64,000 nucleotides of DNA from Cristatella mucedo (GCA_009760855.2 WPIO01000016.1:6366001-6430000), one strand, 5' to 3'; positions 1 through 13,749 are shown, counted from the stretch's first letter. Made by a program: numbers and translations. The notes: generated from the sequence alone by a model not told the origin.

Positions 1-1696
<1,696 letters not shown>

Positions 1697-1886
1697 TGCT
1701 AATCAGTTGAAAATACTAGCATCTTTTGTATAGCGGCACTGGTGTTGCCTTTTCGGCGATCACTACCGCTTGCCTTGGCAATAAAGTATCGCCCACCGCA
1801 GGATTCGAACACACAACCTCAGGACCGAGGTCAAGAAAAGCAACCGCCTTACCCAGTGGGCCATCACGGCTCACCAGTTGCACTTT
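1697..1886 (-). mobile_element. tRNA-derived SINE (family 1)
   Basis: On the minus strand it begins GGTGAGCCGTGATGGCCCAC (A-box-like TGGCCCACTGGGTAAGG) and has a B box GTTCGAATCC, then GGCGATACTTTATTGCC and a tail with GCTATACAAAAGATG. Other copies at 11.1, 25.0, 52.4 and 56.8 kb share this layout. It is not a functional tRNA, because the stems do not close. Confidence 0.85.
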
Positions 1887-3103
1887 GTGCATCTGTTCTT
1901 GTACGTATGCTTTTTTTCTTTTAAGTGTTTGAAGCTGCCACTTACACACCTCGGCAACAACCCCGGCTGCAGGTGAGTTGGTAGCAGCGAGTGGGTGTGG
2001 AGGCCATATACTGCAACCGTGTACGTAATACTAAAGCTTAGTGGCCACACCATTTACAAATCAAAGGCTTGTGGAACTCGGCTTGCAGAAGCAAACCATA
2101 CAAAAGATAACAAACTGATCTTGACCAGAACTTATTTTTAGCACCCATGTACAACGTAGCATATTCCCAAGCAATCTCTGCTGTTGATAATTAATAAGTG
2201 TAACTTGCATATTTGCAGCACTTGTTTTTAATCCTTAGCATACTATAATGATTTATGGCATTGCATTCAGCAATTTTATTCGGTTATTGAATGCAGTTTT
2301 GAATCTGGTGATCATGCTAAGGTTTATGAATTCCACCAAGTAAAGGGTCTGCTGAAGTAGAACGAAACGATACTCCGAAATAGAAAGCTGTGTGAGAGCC
2401 ATTGATGTCAGGAGCGAAAACGTGGACAGTTATAGTCCGACGTCTGCGTGAAGTCCGACTACAAGTAAGTCTTTTATTTTTACGCGTTGGCTAAACATTA
2501 AATAGTAAATACTTAAGTTTGGCTGAATCAACAACCTCATAAATATAGCGCCAAAAGAGACCAAGGACTTGCGTACTATGCAAATATCTATATTCGAATG
2601 CACAAAAACTAACGAATAGCAATAATCGCCCGAGTGCCGATACTTTCAAGCAGCGTGTGGACTGACAATTAAAGCTACAGTCAAATACGCATATTTAATC
2701 TTAATTAGTGATAGTTTTTGAGCTTCCCTTCGAGCTTATTTCTTAGATATATTTAGAGATATTTCTTCGTTGAGGATGCTTCATTCTGGTGGTAGGCCGT
2801 TTGCCGCCAATTCTGTTGTTCGGCCTGAGACGATGGCGACGCCATAGTTGGTTGCAAATCGACTGGGTAGGTGAGTTGTTTAATTTAATTTCGGCAGATG
2901 GACCGCAGTAATGCAGATGTGCTCAGCCTGTTGGCCCTGACATTCCCTCAACTGAAGATGGTGAGATCGACTGTGCTATCAGCCAGTCTGCCGATCGGCC
3001 ATCGGCTCCGACCGTTGCCGAACTGATAGCTACTTATAGCGCAGGAAAGGCAAAGTCGCTGTGAATTCCATTTTCAGCAATTTGCAGAGCTCTTACTGAA
3101 GTC
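1887..3103. other. Intergenic, AT-rich, nothing recognised
   Basis: No coding signature or known repeat is seen. Sequence is AT-rich around 2100-2760. Confidence 0.5.
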
Positions 3104-3180
3104 TAGGCGTCCCAGTTGTCCCACTGGTTGGCATCAAGGTTTCGGAGTTTTGGAGGTTCAAATCTCGCTGGTGGTAGAAT
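3104..3180 (+). mobile_element. Decayed tRNA-derived SINE head
   Basis: TGTCCCACTGGTTGGCATCAAGG resembles the SINE A-box region and GAGGTTCAAATCTCGCTGG a B box. Diverged from the other copies and without an obvious tail. Confidence 0.55.
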
Positions 3181-3479
3181 TGTTCGCCGATAGGTCACGT
3201 TCATGATTATAAGGTGTGCCTCCAAGCCTAATGTGAGACTTGTGGCAAGATTACCAACCAAAGGGCGAACTTGGAGTTTTGACACTAGGCCACTTCGGGT
3301 TGCGAAATGCAGAGCTCGCCTGTGCGTGGAGCCACAGGAATTACGGTTTTCAGAATTATAAGAAAAGACGTACCTACCCGTTGAGCCTTTTGGTAGGGAT
3401 GTGTGTACGTACTCGATCGAATCTGCAGTAGAGACCGCGAGGCCAACTGTTTCCTGTTGCGGTGCCTCCTGCGGAGCCC

Positions 3480-4145
3480 CTCTTCATCTGGGTCTGCAAT
3501 AGCGTTAGACTTGGACAGGCGAGGGACCTAAAAGTGAGCGACACAATCTTGGAAGTCGATACGACGCTGCTCGATGGGGATCCCGTGCAGGTCAAACGAG
3601 AAGTTGTGTATTGTGGTAACTGCTGCTACGTTCGCAACGCAGAAGCCCTAGCAGCAAAGTTTTTCGCGAATTGTAAGCCTCATATTTGTAGTCCAGGTTC
3701 CTTCGAGTATCGAGTTCTGAAGTCGAGACGGGACATCGCATTCCGTGTGCCAGCTTAGCAGCTGTATCCTGGTCCCAGCAGGCCAGAGTTTTTGCAATAT
3801 TAAGCAAGCTGGAAGTATGCAGACTTGACTACGGAGCTGATCCGGTCGGTTAGTGAAAAGTCATTTCGGAATAAGATGCCCATATTGCGTGCAGATCCTG
3901 CAGGAAATAACTGGCCGAGTCTATTTCTAATGCTAAGTGAGTAGAGAGCGCCCCGAGAGCAGGCGCCAAGGGCTTTCTTATCTAGAAGTTCTCGCCATCT
4001 CATCTGGCTTGGTATCGCAGTTCCGGTTGTGCTTTTAACTGGTGGTGACTTCTGCGAAATAAATACCCCAAGCGGAAGTAACAGAGCTAGGCGGGTTGTA
4101 TTCATGTCCAGAAAGGTTGCATAAGCACGTAGCTTGGGCAAGTGG
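3480..4145 (-). mobile_element. Ancient LINE-A reverse-transcriptase relic
   Basis: Antisense, strongly diverged match to the C-terminal part of LINE-A ORF2: the segments corresponding to LSLTFRSL, LPV..RIDFKVLSL, CHI.PLLADLHW and SSTVKSAYFQL are still traceable, with the frame broken. It ends about 340 bp before the receptor gene start. Confidence 0.65.
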
Positions 4146-4487
4146 ATTAAGGTTCGTATTCCCCCTCACGCTCCAGGTACAGTGAATTAAAACATACTCG
4201 AGCAATGAGGAAGCTGCAAATACTGTTGTGCAATCGCGACTCGTTGGTCAGGAGGTGGGCATAAGCAATTTAGGTTAGAGTAACCGGATAGCAGCCATCC
4301 TAGCTCTTGGATGACGTCAGACCGGAAAGGGCTTGCCGGCCTTCAACCGCAAGCTGTAACCTTTCACCCAGACGCGGTGGATCCGGTCGACGAGTGCATC
4401 TAGCGGTGTAACGAGCGTATTTACCGGTGAACCTCCGAGGCCAGAGGAGCCCAACTTCGCGAAGGGGCCCGCCTGCAGTTAGCAGCC

Positions 4488-5266
4488 ATGTTCGGTCCTA
4501 CTCTAATCGTCTGCTTGTTGTGCGGCTGCTTGTGGCTGGCAGACTCGTTCGAAGTACCCACGCCACAGATCAGCGTTCTGAGACCTCGTGGAATACGCTT
4601 CCAGATTGGTGAGTATCGCCGCTTTGCCTCGGATCCTCCGCGGGTCATTGGACGTCCTGGCTAGCAGCCGCCTCTGCTGCGGCAACACCTTGAATGGATA
4701 ACTCGGGCCGAACGCTCAGCCTTAAAATGTCGAAAGTCGCGAAGCAAGTTGAGCATATGACCTTAAATGCTGACACACATGCACAACGATCGTGCACGAC
4801 CGACGAAGCCCTACATTGAAAGCGAGCTGAGTCTACCGGAAACTCGCTCCCGCCGAGCCTCAAGAGTCGGCCACTGGCGCCAAATCTGCCCAATCTCTCA
4901 CAGCCATCGTGATTAAAGAAATGAGGCCAGGCGCGTCGATCGTGCTGCAGCTTGCACCTTTTAGACTGCGCCTGTGTAGGCATCCTGGCTTGTCCAGGAT
5001 GCTCGGGACGTGCACCTGGCTTGAGTGCGAAACTGGAGCTCGAGGAACAGGAGGTAGCAAACGAAGGTCCACTTCTTCGTACGATCTCCGCATAGTAGCA
5101 TAAGCACTGGCCTGGCGTAGCGATTCCAGGTGCTTGCACGATAAAAACCGGAAACGATCGGTTCCAAGGTCGTAGAAAGTAGCGAGAAACCGCCGGAGGC
5201 TCAAGAGAGCGAGTGAGACGTGGAGAGAGCAGAAGACGTGGAGAAAATGGGAGACGGGGAGGGAGC

Positions 5267-5319
<53 letters not shown>

Positions 5320-8300
5320 AGGAGGGAGAGAGAGAAATCAGAATGAAAAAGAGAGCAAGATGGCGAAGGGAAAGAAGGCAGAGTAAGAGCATAGTTGCAG
5401 TAAGCCCTAATACCCTCCTGAAGTGGGCCGACTCGATCTTTCCTGTGTCGATCGATGTAGATAAGAGACTCGGTGATAATGAGGCACACGATAGCTCGAA
5501 AATCGCCAGTTGGTCTTTTGGAGAACGAGCCTCCAGCTTTGTTTTGTGTTTTCTAAGCTTCTAGAGACAATTCGCAGTCTACACTACCCTAGCCCCGGAT
5601 GTTCTGTTACCTCATCGCAGACGCCAGGCACACGAGCCCAGCGGGTAACTGCAGGAGGCCGTATGTTCCAAGGCCTATCAGGGTGCTGCTCAAGGGCATT
5701 TGTCTCAAAAGACCTCGAGATCTCAAAAGCTGATTTGTGGATATTTCAACGCATGTTTAAGGACGCATGTGTTCAAAAACACAATCTAAATACTGGTGTG
5801 GTACACCAAATCCAAACGCCAAATATGACGACAGCACGCAGCTAGAAAGTGTGTCAATCTATCGACACAGGTGTGGGTAGAGACTGTCGGGCAAGAAACG
5901 AGCGCTCTCGGCCAAACATCATAATACGCAGAGAGCAGAGAGCAGAGAAGCTGGCATGGAAGAGAAACGCTCACAAAGAGAGTAGAGAAGCAGGAGAAGA
6001 AGCGATGCGCTCACGAAGGGCAGAGAATGACGTTGGGTGCTCATTTGGCCTAGGGGTCAAGGTGCTCGCCTATAACGACCGACGTCAAGGTCAAGCTCAT
6101 CTTTACGACCGTCGTCGTGGGCTCGAGCCCTGTGGCTTATGTGAAGCACCTGGATAGAAATTCAGTCATTTTTACGACGCCATAAAAATGAATTATATGC
6201 TATTTATATTGCATTCTGGATGCCCGGTGAAGCCTGTTCCAACAAAAACTGAAATGAAAGCGAACGACAAATCGACAGAGGAAGACGGCGGCGCTTTCGT
6301 ATTTAGGATTCAACTGTGCTCGCTTCTTTCCTGCTTCAAAAATTCTTGTTTGGTTTTGATTTTATAATTTTATAATGTCGTGCTTCTGAGAGCGAGCGCT
6401 CGAGCTCGGCCGACGCTCGACGCGTTAGCGACGCACGACTGACTCGCGGTCCTTCCTGCTCTTATTGACTTCCGGTCTCGCCTGCACAAAGGCCAGAGCA
6501 AGGCTCGGACGCGGCAGCGGAGGAGAAGCTTCGCAGGTCACGTAGGATGCGCCGACTCCGTTCGTGCGCTCGGGCCAGTCGCACTGGCATTCTCATCGAT
6601 CGTCGCGAGACGGACTCGAAGAAGCCTGCTTCGCTTACTAACTGTCACTACAAAACTTTCCTTTCGCTGTAACCATATATTCATGTCGCCCTCTCTAGCG
6701 TACGAGTGTCGCTCAGGGCGCACTAGTCGAGCAGAGAATGAAAATATGCAGGCCGTTATCATCTTCAGTCAACCCTAGTTGTCTGCTGCTTCCGGTCAGT
6801 TCGTCAGAGTGAGGCAGAGAGCTTGGTACGGGCCACTGTGCTACGAACTGCCGCTCCTGCTACATGGAACCTGCACTTAGCGGCGAGAGTCTCGTGCCGG
6901 CTTTACAAGCTGAATGGAGTGCGTACGAATTCGCCGCGAAGAGTCCAGGCGCGAAGCTTCGGACTTTCCCCTACGAACGTTTGTGCCAAAGTTGCACTTC
7001 GCGCTCAAACCAGTTTGAGCGAGAAAGTCGCCGAGATTGTTTTCGCCACACTGGTAAAAGTCCGGAGATGCGAGCTAACAAAGGCTGTCGGAGAGTTCGT
7101 CCCCATCCGTCAACTACGTCAGCGTTCGCGGCGGGACGGCCTCAGCGAGGCCGTCCCGCGGCGGTGGCCTTCGTTTAAGACAAGGGCCTTCGAGCGAAAG
7201 ATCGCGTGTGGGAGCTCAGGCTAGTGAAAAGTCGGCGTCATAATTGAGCCAAATTAATAATAATAATAATAATAAAAATAATACCTTTGTTCTAGAGCCA
7301 TCCGAGAACTCAACCTGTTTCTAGGCACTTGAAAGCTCGGCGGAGTAAAGTGGCTTAACCTGCCGCTTACCTAGTGACGTAGCCTAGCGGCGTAGACTAG
7401 CGCCCAATGCCGTTCGGTGCGCGTCTACGCACAATAAGCAGGCCGCCACGAAACGAGCGCTTCAGGAGCTGACCTACTTATCATTACTCAAGGGGGTTGT
7501 GAGTCCGCGGCGTGAATTGGAAAGCGAGACACACACATTGGGGATCAATCGCCGGCGAACAGCGCCGCCCTCCTCCCTCGCTTTCAGAGAAATGAGTCCG
7601 GCAACTAGCGGCGACGGCGTCGAAGCGCGGAGCCTAAGATGAAGAAGAGGCGTCTAGCGAGCGTCGCCCTATCATTATATAAATAGCTGGGACAATGGGG
7701 TTGACAACCCAGCCAATATCGATCACCTCAGCGACCTCTGCGTCCCCTTGCTCATAGCTCGAGAACGATGCTCTTCAGCCACTTCTTTTGTTCCCACGGA
7801 AACCGTCCGGCAAATCTGGGATGGCTGGCGGTGACAGCGACCTTGGGCAAGCGTTGCCCTATTCTCAACGTGCAGGAGCTAAAGGTTGATACTCCAGGAA
7901 ATATCAATCACCTCATTGCCCTACTACGATGCATGCTGACCCTGTGCATGTCACCCCTAACCATATTATTCATTTCGTTTGTTTTTCAAGCATGATTTTA
8001 CTTACCATTCAATTGCATTTCACTTTACAGCAAATGTAAAGCGCCTAGAAAGAGATTAAGTTCTCTGAGGGCGCTTTATCAAGTGAATTATTATTATTAT
8101 TATCATTATGGCTGCGTCCTCTTGCTCTAGGACAGAAGTGTTTCCTGCTGAGCAATTCTCATGCGCTCTAAAATTGAGTCAGGCTGGCGCTATGCTACAG
8201 TAATGTATTTCCGTCTGTAACTCCACAAAGCCATAAAGACTATGTGGGTGTTACGCAAGAGAGTTTTGTATAGCGCACTCACAGACTGAGCGGCTTTCGG

Positions 8301-11300
8301 TACGCATTCGGTAGACAACAAACTTCGTCTCATGCAACAAAGAGAAAGGGGGAAGCATAGCATAGTCAGGAGAGCAGTTGAGGTAGTGAGTAGCATAGAA
8401 GTAGCAGCTCAGTACCGCTGAAAAGGATGAGCCATAGTCGGCAGCAGGAGAGTAGTTGTCGTTGCGTAAGAATTGTGGAAGCGAGTTCTGTAGTGTAGGA
8501 CCAGCAGAGCTAAAGCTTCTGTCGCCAACGGTCTTTAAGCGGAGGAATGGAGCAGCTAATTTATTATCCATACAGGACCCGAGGGCACGAGGAGGCTGAA
8601 ACTGGAGCAGCAGTTCAGCTAGGTACGAAGGAGCCAAGCCGTGGCGGGCCTTGTGGGTCAGCGTAAGAACTTTGGTCTGTATGCATTGATCAACCGCCAG
8701 CTATCCTAGCTCTTTTAGCACGGGTCGTGGGTTTGATAGCCGAGCTGTTGATAGGGCGAACGCAGGATGCAGGAAGGTTCTCACTGACCTGCCGAAGAAG
8801 GCCCGCCGGTAGGTATCGACTAATGGCGACACCGCACATTATGCTAAGCAGGTCCTGTTTTGTGTTAGAGGTTAATAATGGTTCCTGGGTTATGTAATCA
8901 TTAAGAGCCGAAAGCGTCATTATCCATGGTTTAGAGAGTGATGGGCGGTTGTAAGCTTTGGCCGATGCCGAGCACTCTCTAGCTGTAGAATATGCAGCTC
9001 CGCATTAGGGACGTGTACTTGTTAGCTATCAAGTTCAAGGGCGTTCTGGATAGCCGTAGTGGTTTGCTACTGTTGCCGAACCTGCGTGCATCGAGACGGC
9101 TTTCGCGGTTGGCTAGCCGTGCTTATAGAGGTCAGCTCTAGTGGAGGTCAAGGTCTAATGGAGGCCACCTGTCAAGCATCAACACGGATTGGCACTTGTT
9201 GCTTCTGCTCTGTTTACTGCAGAGGACGTGTTCAGCAGCTGCGGCAGCTTGTTCGTAACGCTAAATGCGACCGACGTCTGTTGCTGTAGGTCAAATTCCG
9301 GGCGTGAAGTTGATGGCGTACCATTACAGCGTCAACATCCCAGTGCCGGGGACGCAGGCCGGCCAACACAACTACGACGTTTCTCCTGTTGGTGAGCGTC
9401 TGCTGGCTCTGCTATCGGTAGCCGCTTCTTGGCTCCTGATATCCATCCCCTGTTCGTCTTTGACCGCTAACGCGATCGCTGCAGGTGGCAACTTCACTCA
9501 CGAGAATCGTCTCGTACCTGTGAACGACGGCGATACGGTGCACTACTGGGTGTATGCTATTTTTAATAATGGCCAGTCAGAACTCGGCTATCACTTACTC
9601 GACCAAGAGTGGACATACTCTCAGCCGCCGGCCAGTATTCCTACGCCTGCTACGCTGCTGCCACCCACTTACGGCACTCACAGACCTGTTTCATCACGTC
9701 CCACGGACGAGACCAACGCACGCCCTGGTAAGTCAAAGGGCCTTTTCAACCGTCAGGACTTGTTATTGTCGTCGTTATATTTATTAATATTCGCGCTTTT
9801 GCTCCTTGTTGCATCGTGCTATAAGAAATTGGCTGCTGCTGAACTCAGTGTCGCAGCCTCGGCTCTTACCGGTTACCCTGTAAGAAAGATCTACTCATTA
9901 AGTAGCCTCATTCAAACTAGCGAAAAGGAGTCTGGTCTGTGAACCACACTTTTATTATGCAAGGAACGCTCGGCTGCTGATGCTACATGCTTGCATGCGT
10001 GCGAATTTCGGAGCTACTAGCCAATTTTTCAATGACATTATTCGATAGACGTCACTGCAAACGGGTGTGCTGACGTAAAGAGTGCTTATTCAGCAAGCGT
10101 GTCGCAGATGCTACCGCCTTGCCGATCGAAAGTGAATACACAGCTTGCAATGAGCCAGAAGCGGATCTCTCCCAGAAACGAGGACGCGGGAGTAATTAGT
10201 CGAGCAAGACCGAGAGATGCAAGGGCTGGTTTGCAGATTATCGCTCTATCGCGTCTTTGCCAGCCCATCGAGACTTCGCGTGCGAGGCCTAGAGGTCAGT
10301 GCCATCGAGCGCATCCACTGGTGCGGCGGCGCCATCGACTGGCTCGGTGTCGATTTACTGATCGTCAGGGCAAGGAATTTAATGCAGCACGGCGTCGCTG
10401 CTCCAGTCCTTTTCGCAATGAGCCGCCTCGCACACGCAGGCATGTTCGCGAACGGCTTACTGAGAAAGCGACCGGGATGTGTGCTGCGGTAGTTTGATAT
10501 GTTGAAATCGCTCCTCTGCCAATGTAAACGAGCCGCCACAGCGAGCCCCGCATACAAGTCGAACTGCACCGGCTTTCGGCTCTTCTCTTTCGCTGACCCG
10601 CCAGTGACCTCCTGTGAGGGCGGCGATGTCTCTGGAAAGACTGCTGGGCCGGCAGAAGCTTCGGAGTGCCACATGTTTTCGAAAAGTTACAAATTCATGC
10701 TCTCGCCTTACTAGTTAGCTGGATTTACCGTGCGTGTAGTCCGAGCAACGCGGCGGCATGTCGTCAGCGTTGTTCTTGCTGGGCTACTGGGTTTAGTCTC
10801 TTTGTTGCCCTAAGGAGTCCGACGACCTCTCGTCCGACGACCTCTCGTCATCTCTCATCCTCTCGCTTGGTCGCTCTGGCTCGCGGCTAGTGTTGCTCAG
10901 AAATTGAAAAGTCACCTTCCAAACTGGCCCGAACAGCAAAACTCTTGCAATGTCTTCGATAATTGTTTGTGCGGCTGATTATAAAGTAACCTTTTACTAG
11001 ATGACCACACCAGCTCCAAGGTCAAGTATGCCTACTTTCAGTTACGCACAGTTGCAAAAAATCGGGCCTGCTCAGACAAGGACTCAGCAGTTTAGCAGGT
11101 CCAAGCGTTTGAGAATCCCATCTAAAAAAATACTAGCTGAGTTAACGGCCTCTTTTGTATAGCGACCGAAGAGCCTTTACGGCTATCACCACCGCTTTCA
11201 GCGACGCTAAAGAACCGACCACCATAGGATTCGAACCCACGCCGTTGGGACCGAGGTCGTGAAAAGCAACCGCCTTAACTAATGCGCCATCGCGGCCCAG

Positions 11301-13429
11301 ACTCTTGTTACACACTACTCCCCCCTCCCGTCTTCCGGCGCGTGCAATTAGACGCTTACGGTTTCTGCAAAACTCTGCAGCCAGGCAAGAACGCTCCGCG
11401 ATATTTTTGGTGGCTGGCAGCTGCTGCCGGCACAGGTGCAGCCATAAAGGCGAAGCTCGCTTGAGTCGCTTTGAGTCGCGTCTGGCCAGTCGCGGCGTCC
11501 TCTGAACCGCTCCTTGGCGAGACGTTCTGACGCGAGCTGATTTAAATCCGCTCAAGGGACGCACTTGCGGAGGCCGAAAGCTTGAAGAACTGTTGACAAT
11601 TTCTCTAGACTCTGCCTCTGGTGTCACCTCGACCGCTGCCGCCGATGGCGAAAATGTGTCGGCAGCTGCGCCAGCGCCTGACAGCGGTGGCCTGACGGCG
11701 ATACTACTATCGAGCATGACCGCGGTCTCCGTGGCCGCGCTTGTAGCCGTACTGGCCGTGTTCTTCGTACGGAGGTAAGCGCTTTACACCGAGGTCGATG
11801 ACCTCATGTCGATGCTCGCATTTTAAAATGCACGACAGATTCCAAGGCGACCCCCCCTTGGAGACTGGGAGCCACGTGATCGATTTTTAGCCCGAAACTT
11901 TCGCCGACGTGCTTGCGCGTTTCCAATACGCCTTTGGCTGGCTCGCGATTTCAAGCATTCTCTTTATTCCTGCGTTGGTGTCTCACGCGGAGGGGGGGAC
12001 TCGCTGCTGCTGTACGGCCATTTTGACCGTTGACCTCGACCTTTGAGCCAGAAGTCGTATCCGTCGGCTGAGAATACTCGCTGTAGCAGGTTTCTAATTA
12101 TTAATTAGCAAATAAATTAATAAATATTAAAACAATAGCTGCTCATAAATCTAGCGCTCCGAGTTTCAGTACCTGCAAGGATGAACACGTGGTAGCCGGA
12201 TTCGCAGGTTTGTGAAGCGGAGCCTAAGAAAGCTGTTTCCGTAGAATAGCTGTTGCTGCTAGTAACCACCGGTGGCTGTCATCCCGTGTGTGCTGTCTGC
12301 TGAGGAGAGATCAGCGTCGCCGAATGCGAGGGCGACAAGCGAGTTGATATCTAACCTGCGAAAGCTGGCAAAGCCAATTTGCAAGAGTCCTCTATCCACT
12401 CTAGCCAGTGGCCGACGACGCTCAGTTTAGCAGACCCGTCGGCTACAAGAGTCAGGTGTACAGCTGTACACGTGTTTTCAACACACGTGCCGCGGCTCGA
12501 AGCTTGCAGCCCGACGCTTATTACATAACTTGACTTCCTGCCTGAAATCCTCGCGCGAATTCACTGCGACTGAATTCTACGCGACTGAAGCAAGTATGCT
12601 GCCTTGACCTTGGACTCGAGCATAGCTGGTCCCTCCTTAGTCATTATTATTCTGGAGCCGCAAATACTGGCTATCTCGGCGGTCATAATCTGCCCGACGA
12701 AGCACGCCGAAGCACGCTGCAGCTGCCGAGGCCGCTCGGCGAGCTGCGATACGAGTGGGCGCTCTTCAAGCTATCGGCGGCGGCGGCGAGCCCGTCGTCG
12801 CTTTCTCGTCTTCTAGAGCGAAACGCTCGGCGAAGTCGAAGCATTCGCCGAGAGATCCGCCGAGGCCAAGGCCTTCTCTGCCCGAGCGGCCGACGGCGTT
12901 TGCGCAGCCCTGGTCAACGAGTCCGGTCTACGAGGATGGTTCGGGCTACGAGGATCCGGATAGTTTGTTCGTTTCGAGCGGCGCTCGCCGAGAGGCGGCT
13001 GACAGAGCGGCGGCTTGGCACCCATCCATTCACCCTCTACTGAAAGGGACGAGACCGAATGCTCCGACGCTGGCGCCTCACGAGTACCTAGGACTGGTGA
13101 TGTCAGGGAAGGTGGTCGACGGTGGCTACATCTCACCGATTTCGGAGGCGAGAGCGTCAGCGGAGGCGAGAGCGTCAGCGGAGGCGAGAGCGTCAGCGGC
13201 GCCCCACGAGTACCTAGGATTGGTGATGTCAGCGAAGGTAGTCGACGGTGGCTACATCTCACCGATTGCGGAGGTGAGAGAGAGCGCCGGAGGCGGCCTC
13301 GCGCGGCCCGACCCGATGCCTCTTTCCTTCGAAGCAGTGACCAACGGGCGAGCACGCGACCCGTACCCGTATTCGCACTTCTGGGCACAAGCTCCACTCC
13401 GGGGCCGTCCTATACGCTGTAACTGCTAA
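4488..13429 (+). CDS. Membrane-anchored CBM39 beta-1,3-glucan-recognition receptor with tyrosine-motif tail (5 exons)
   Basis: Exons are 4488-4608, 9290-9391, 9485-9727, 11609-11774 and 12817-13429. Junction phases are 1, 1, 1 and 2 on both sides, each with GT donor and AG acceptor; they sum to 414 codons plus TAA. Residues 1-20 are a signal peptide (hydrophobic core LIVCLLCGCLWLA). Residues 21-119 match the CBM39 domain at the N-terminus of GNBP/beta-GRP proteins: FEVPTPQI, a PGVKLMAYH strand, ENRLVPVNDGD, VHYWVY and a terminal GYHLLDQEWTY. Residues 120-183 are a Pro/Ser/Thr linker, 184-209 a transmembrane helix followed by RR, and 212-414 a cytoplasmic tail. The tail has PSLPER (PxxPxR, SH3 type) and tyrosines Y249, Y255 (YEDP), Y301 and Y343 (YLGL), Y315 and Y357 (YISP), Y394 and Y396. 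Known family members carry a GH16-like domain after CBM39; here it is absent. Inferred role: surface sensing of fungal or algal glucan with SH2-based signalling. The last exon could also splice at GAG|gtgaga (13273). No convincing poly(A) signal follows. Confidence 0.85.
5275..5337. repeat. Imperfect AG microsatellite
   Basis: AG run 5275-5311 followed by purine-rich GGAGAG variants; lies in intron 1 of the receptor gene. Confidence 0.95.
6040..6205 (+). mobile_element. tRNA-derived SINE (family 2)
   Basis: TTTGGCCTAGGGGTCAAGGTGC is A-box-like and GTGGGCTCGAGCCCTGTGG B-box-like. The tail ends with GCCATAAAAATGAATTATAT, similar to the tail at 46.9 kb. Lies in receptor intron 1. Confidence 0.7.
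7131..7159. repeat. Perfect 13-bp inverted repeat, 3-nt loop
   Basis: Arms GCGGGACGGCCTC and GAGGCCGTCCCGC around AGC; within receptor intron 1. Confidence 0.9.
7931..8110 (+). mobile_element. LINE-A 3' end fragment
   Basis: Starts at GCATGCTGACCCTGTGCATG and ends with GGGCGCTTTATCAAGTGAATTATTATT. Severely 5'-truncated insertion inside receptor intron 1. Confidence 0.9.
8196..8940 (-). mobile_element. LINE-B copy with large internal deletion
   Basis: The minus strand joins the LINE-B N-terminal ORF2 segment (8690-8920: ISRYLPAGLLRQVSENLPAS, NSSAIKPTTR) directly to the C-terminal segment (8251-8637: [28 protein letters not shown]). The endonuclease and RT cores are missing. The possible start codon context CCATGG lies near 8920. 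The 3' end reads CTTTGTGGAGTTACAGACGG. Lies in receptor intron 1. Confidence 0.85.
10995..11092 (+). mobile_element. Short LINE-A ORF2 fragment
   Basis: Translates with gaps to the LINE-A segment LDDHISSTVKSAYFQL...KIRACLDKD. Both ends are truncated. In receptor intron 3. Confidence 0.75.
11128..11302 (-). mobile_element. tRNA-derived SINE (family 1)
   Basis: Minus-strand head GGCCGCGATGGCGCATTAG, B box GGGTTCGAATCC, and tail GCTATACAAAAGAGGCCGTTAACTCAGC. In receptor intron 3. Confidence 0.85.
13145..13198 (+). repeat. 3 x 18-bp coding tandem repeat in the receptor tail
   Basis: Unit GAGGCGAGAGCGTCAGCG encodes EARASA three times and separates the two YLGL/YISP modules. Confidence 0.97.
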
Positions 13430-13611
13430 TCGTGCTTCCGTGGAAGTGATAAGCAGAAAGTGATAAGCTCGTTGTGTATTCGTTGCAGTAGCTTGAGACG
13501 CTCGAGAGAGAACGCTCGAGAGCTGCTCTGACGGTGACATCGTCGCTGGATTCGAACGATATTTTCGCATTGGCCGAAGTGCCGAAGGTACTTGCAGGCT
13601 TGCTCATCATT

Positions 13612-13634
13612 CGCCGCCGCCGCCGCCGCCGCCG
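13612..13634. repeat. Short CGC trinucleotide run
   Basis: About 7.5 CGC units, downstream of the receptor gene; possibly in its 3' UTR. Confidence 0.9.
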
Positions 13635-13749
13635 TGCTCTGCACGATCCGAAGCAGCGGCAGCGGCTGCGCTTCGTTGCCGCTTCTGAGGTGCTGCCCCT
13701 GATGACATTGACCTTCACGAATTTCGCGGAATCCGCCCGATCGACCGAG

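Noticed and set aside
1716..1949. A tRNA gene, because of the GTTCGAATCC box and A-box-like sequence
   Set aside because: Several diverged copies share a common non-tRNA tail and the acceptor stem does not pair, so it is a SINE.
5201..5489. Ser/Leu-rich and Arg/Glu-rich frames over AG arrays here and at 107, 35903 and 57149
   Set aside because: Pure translation of AG/CT dinucleotide repeats.
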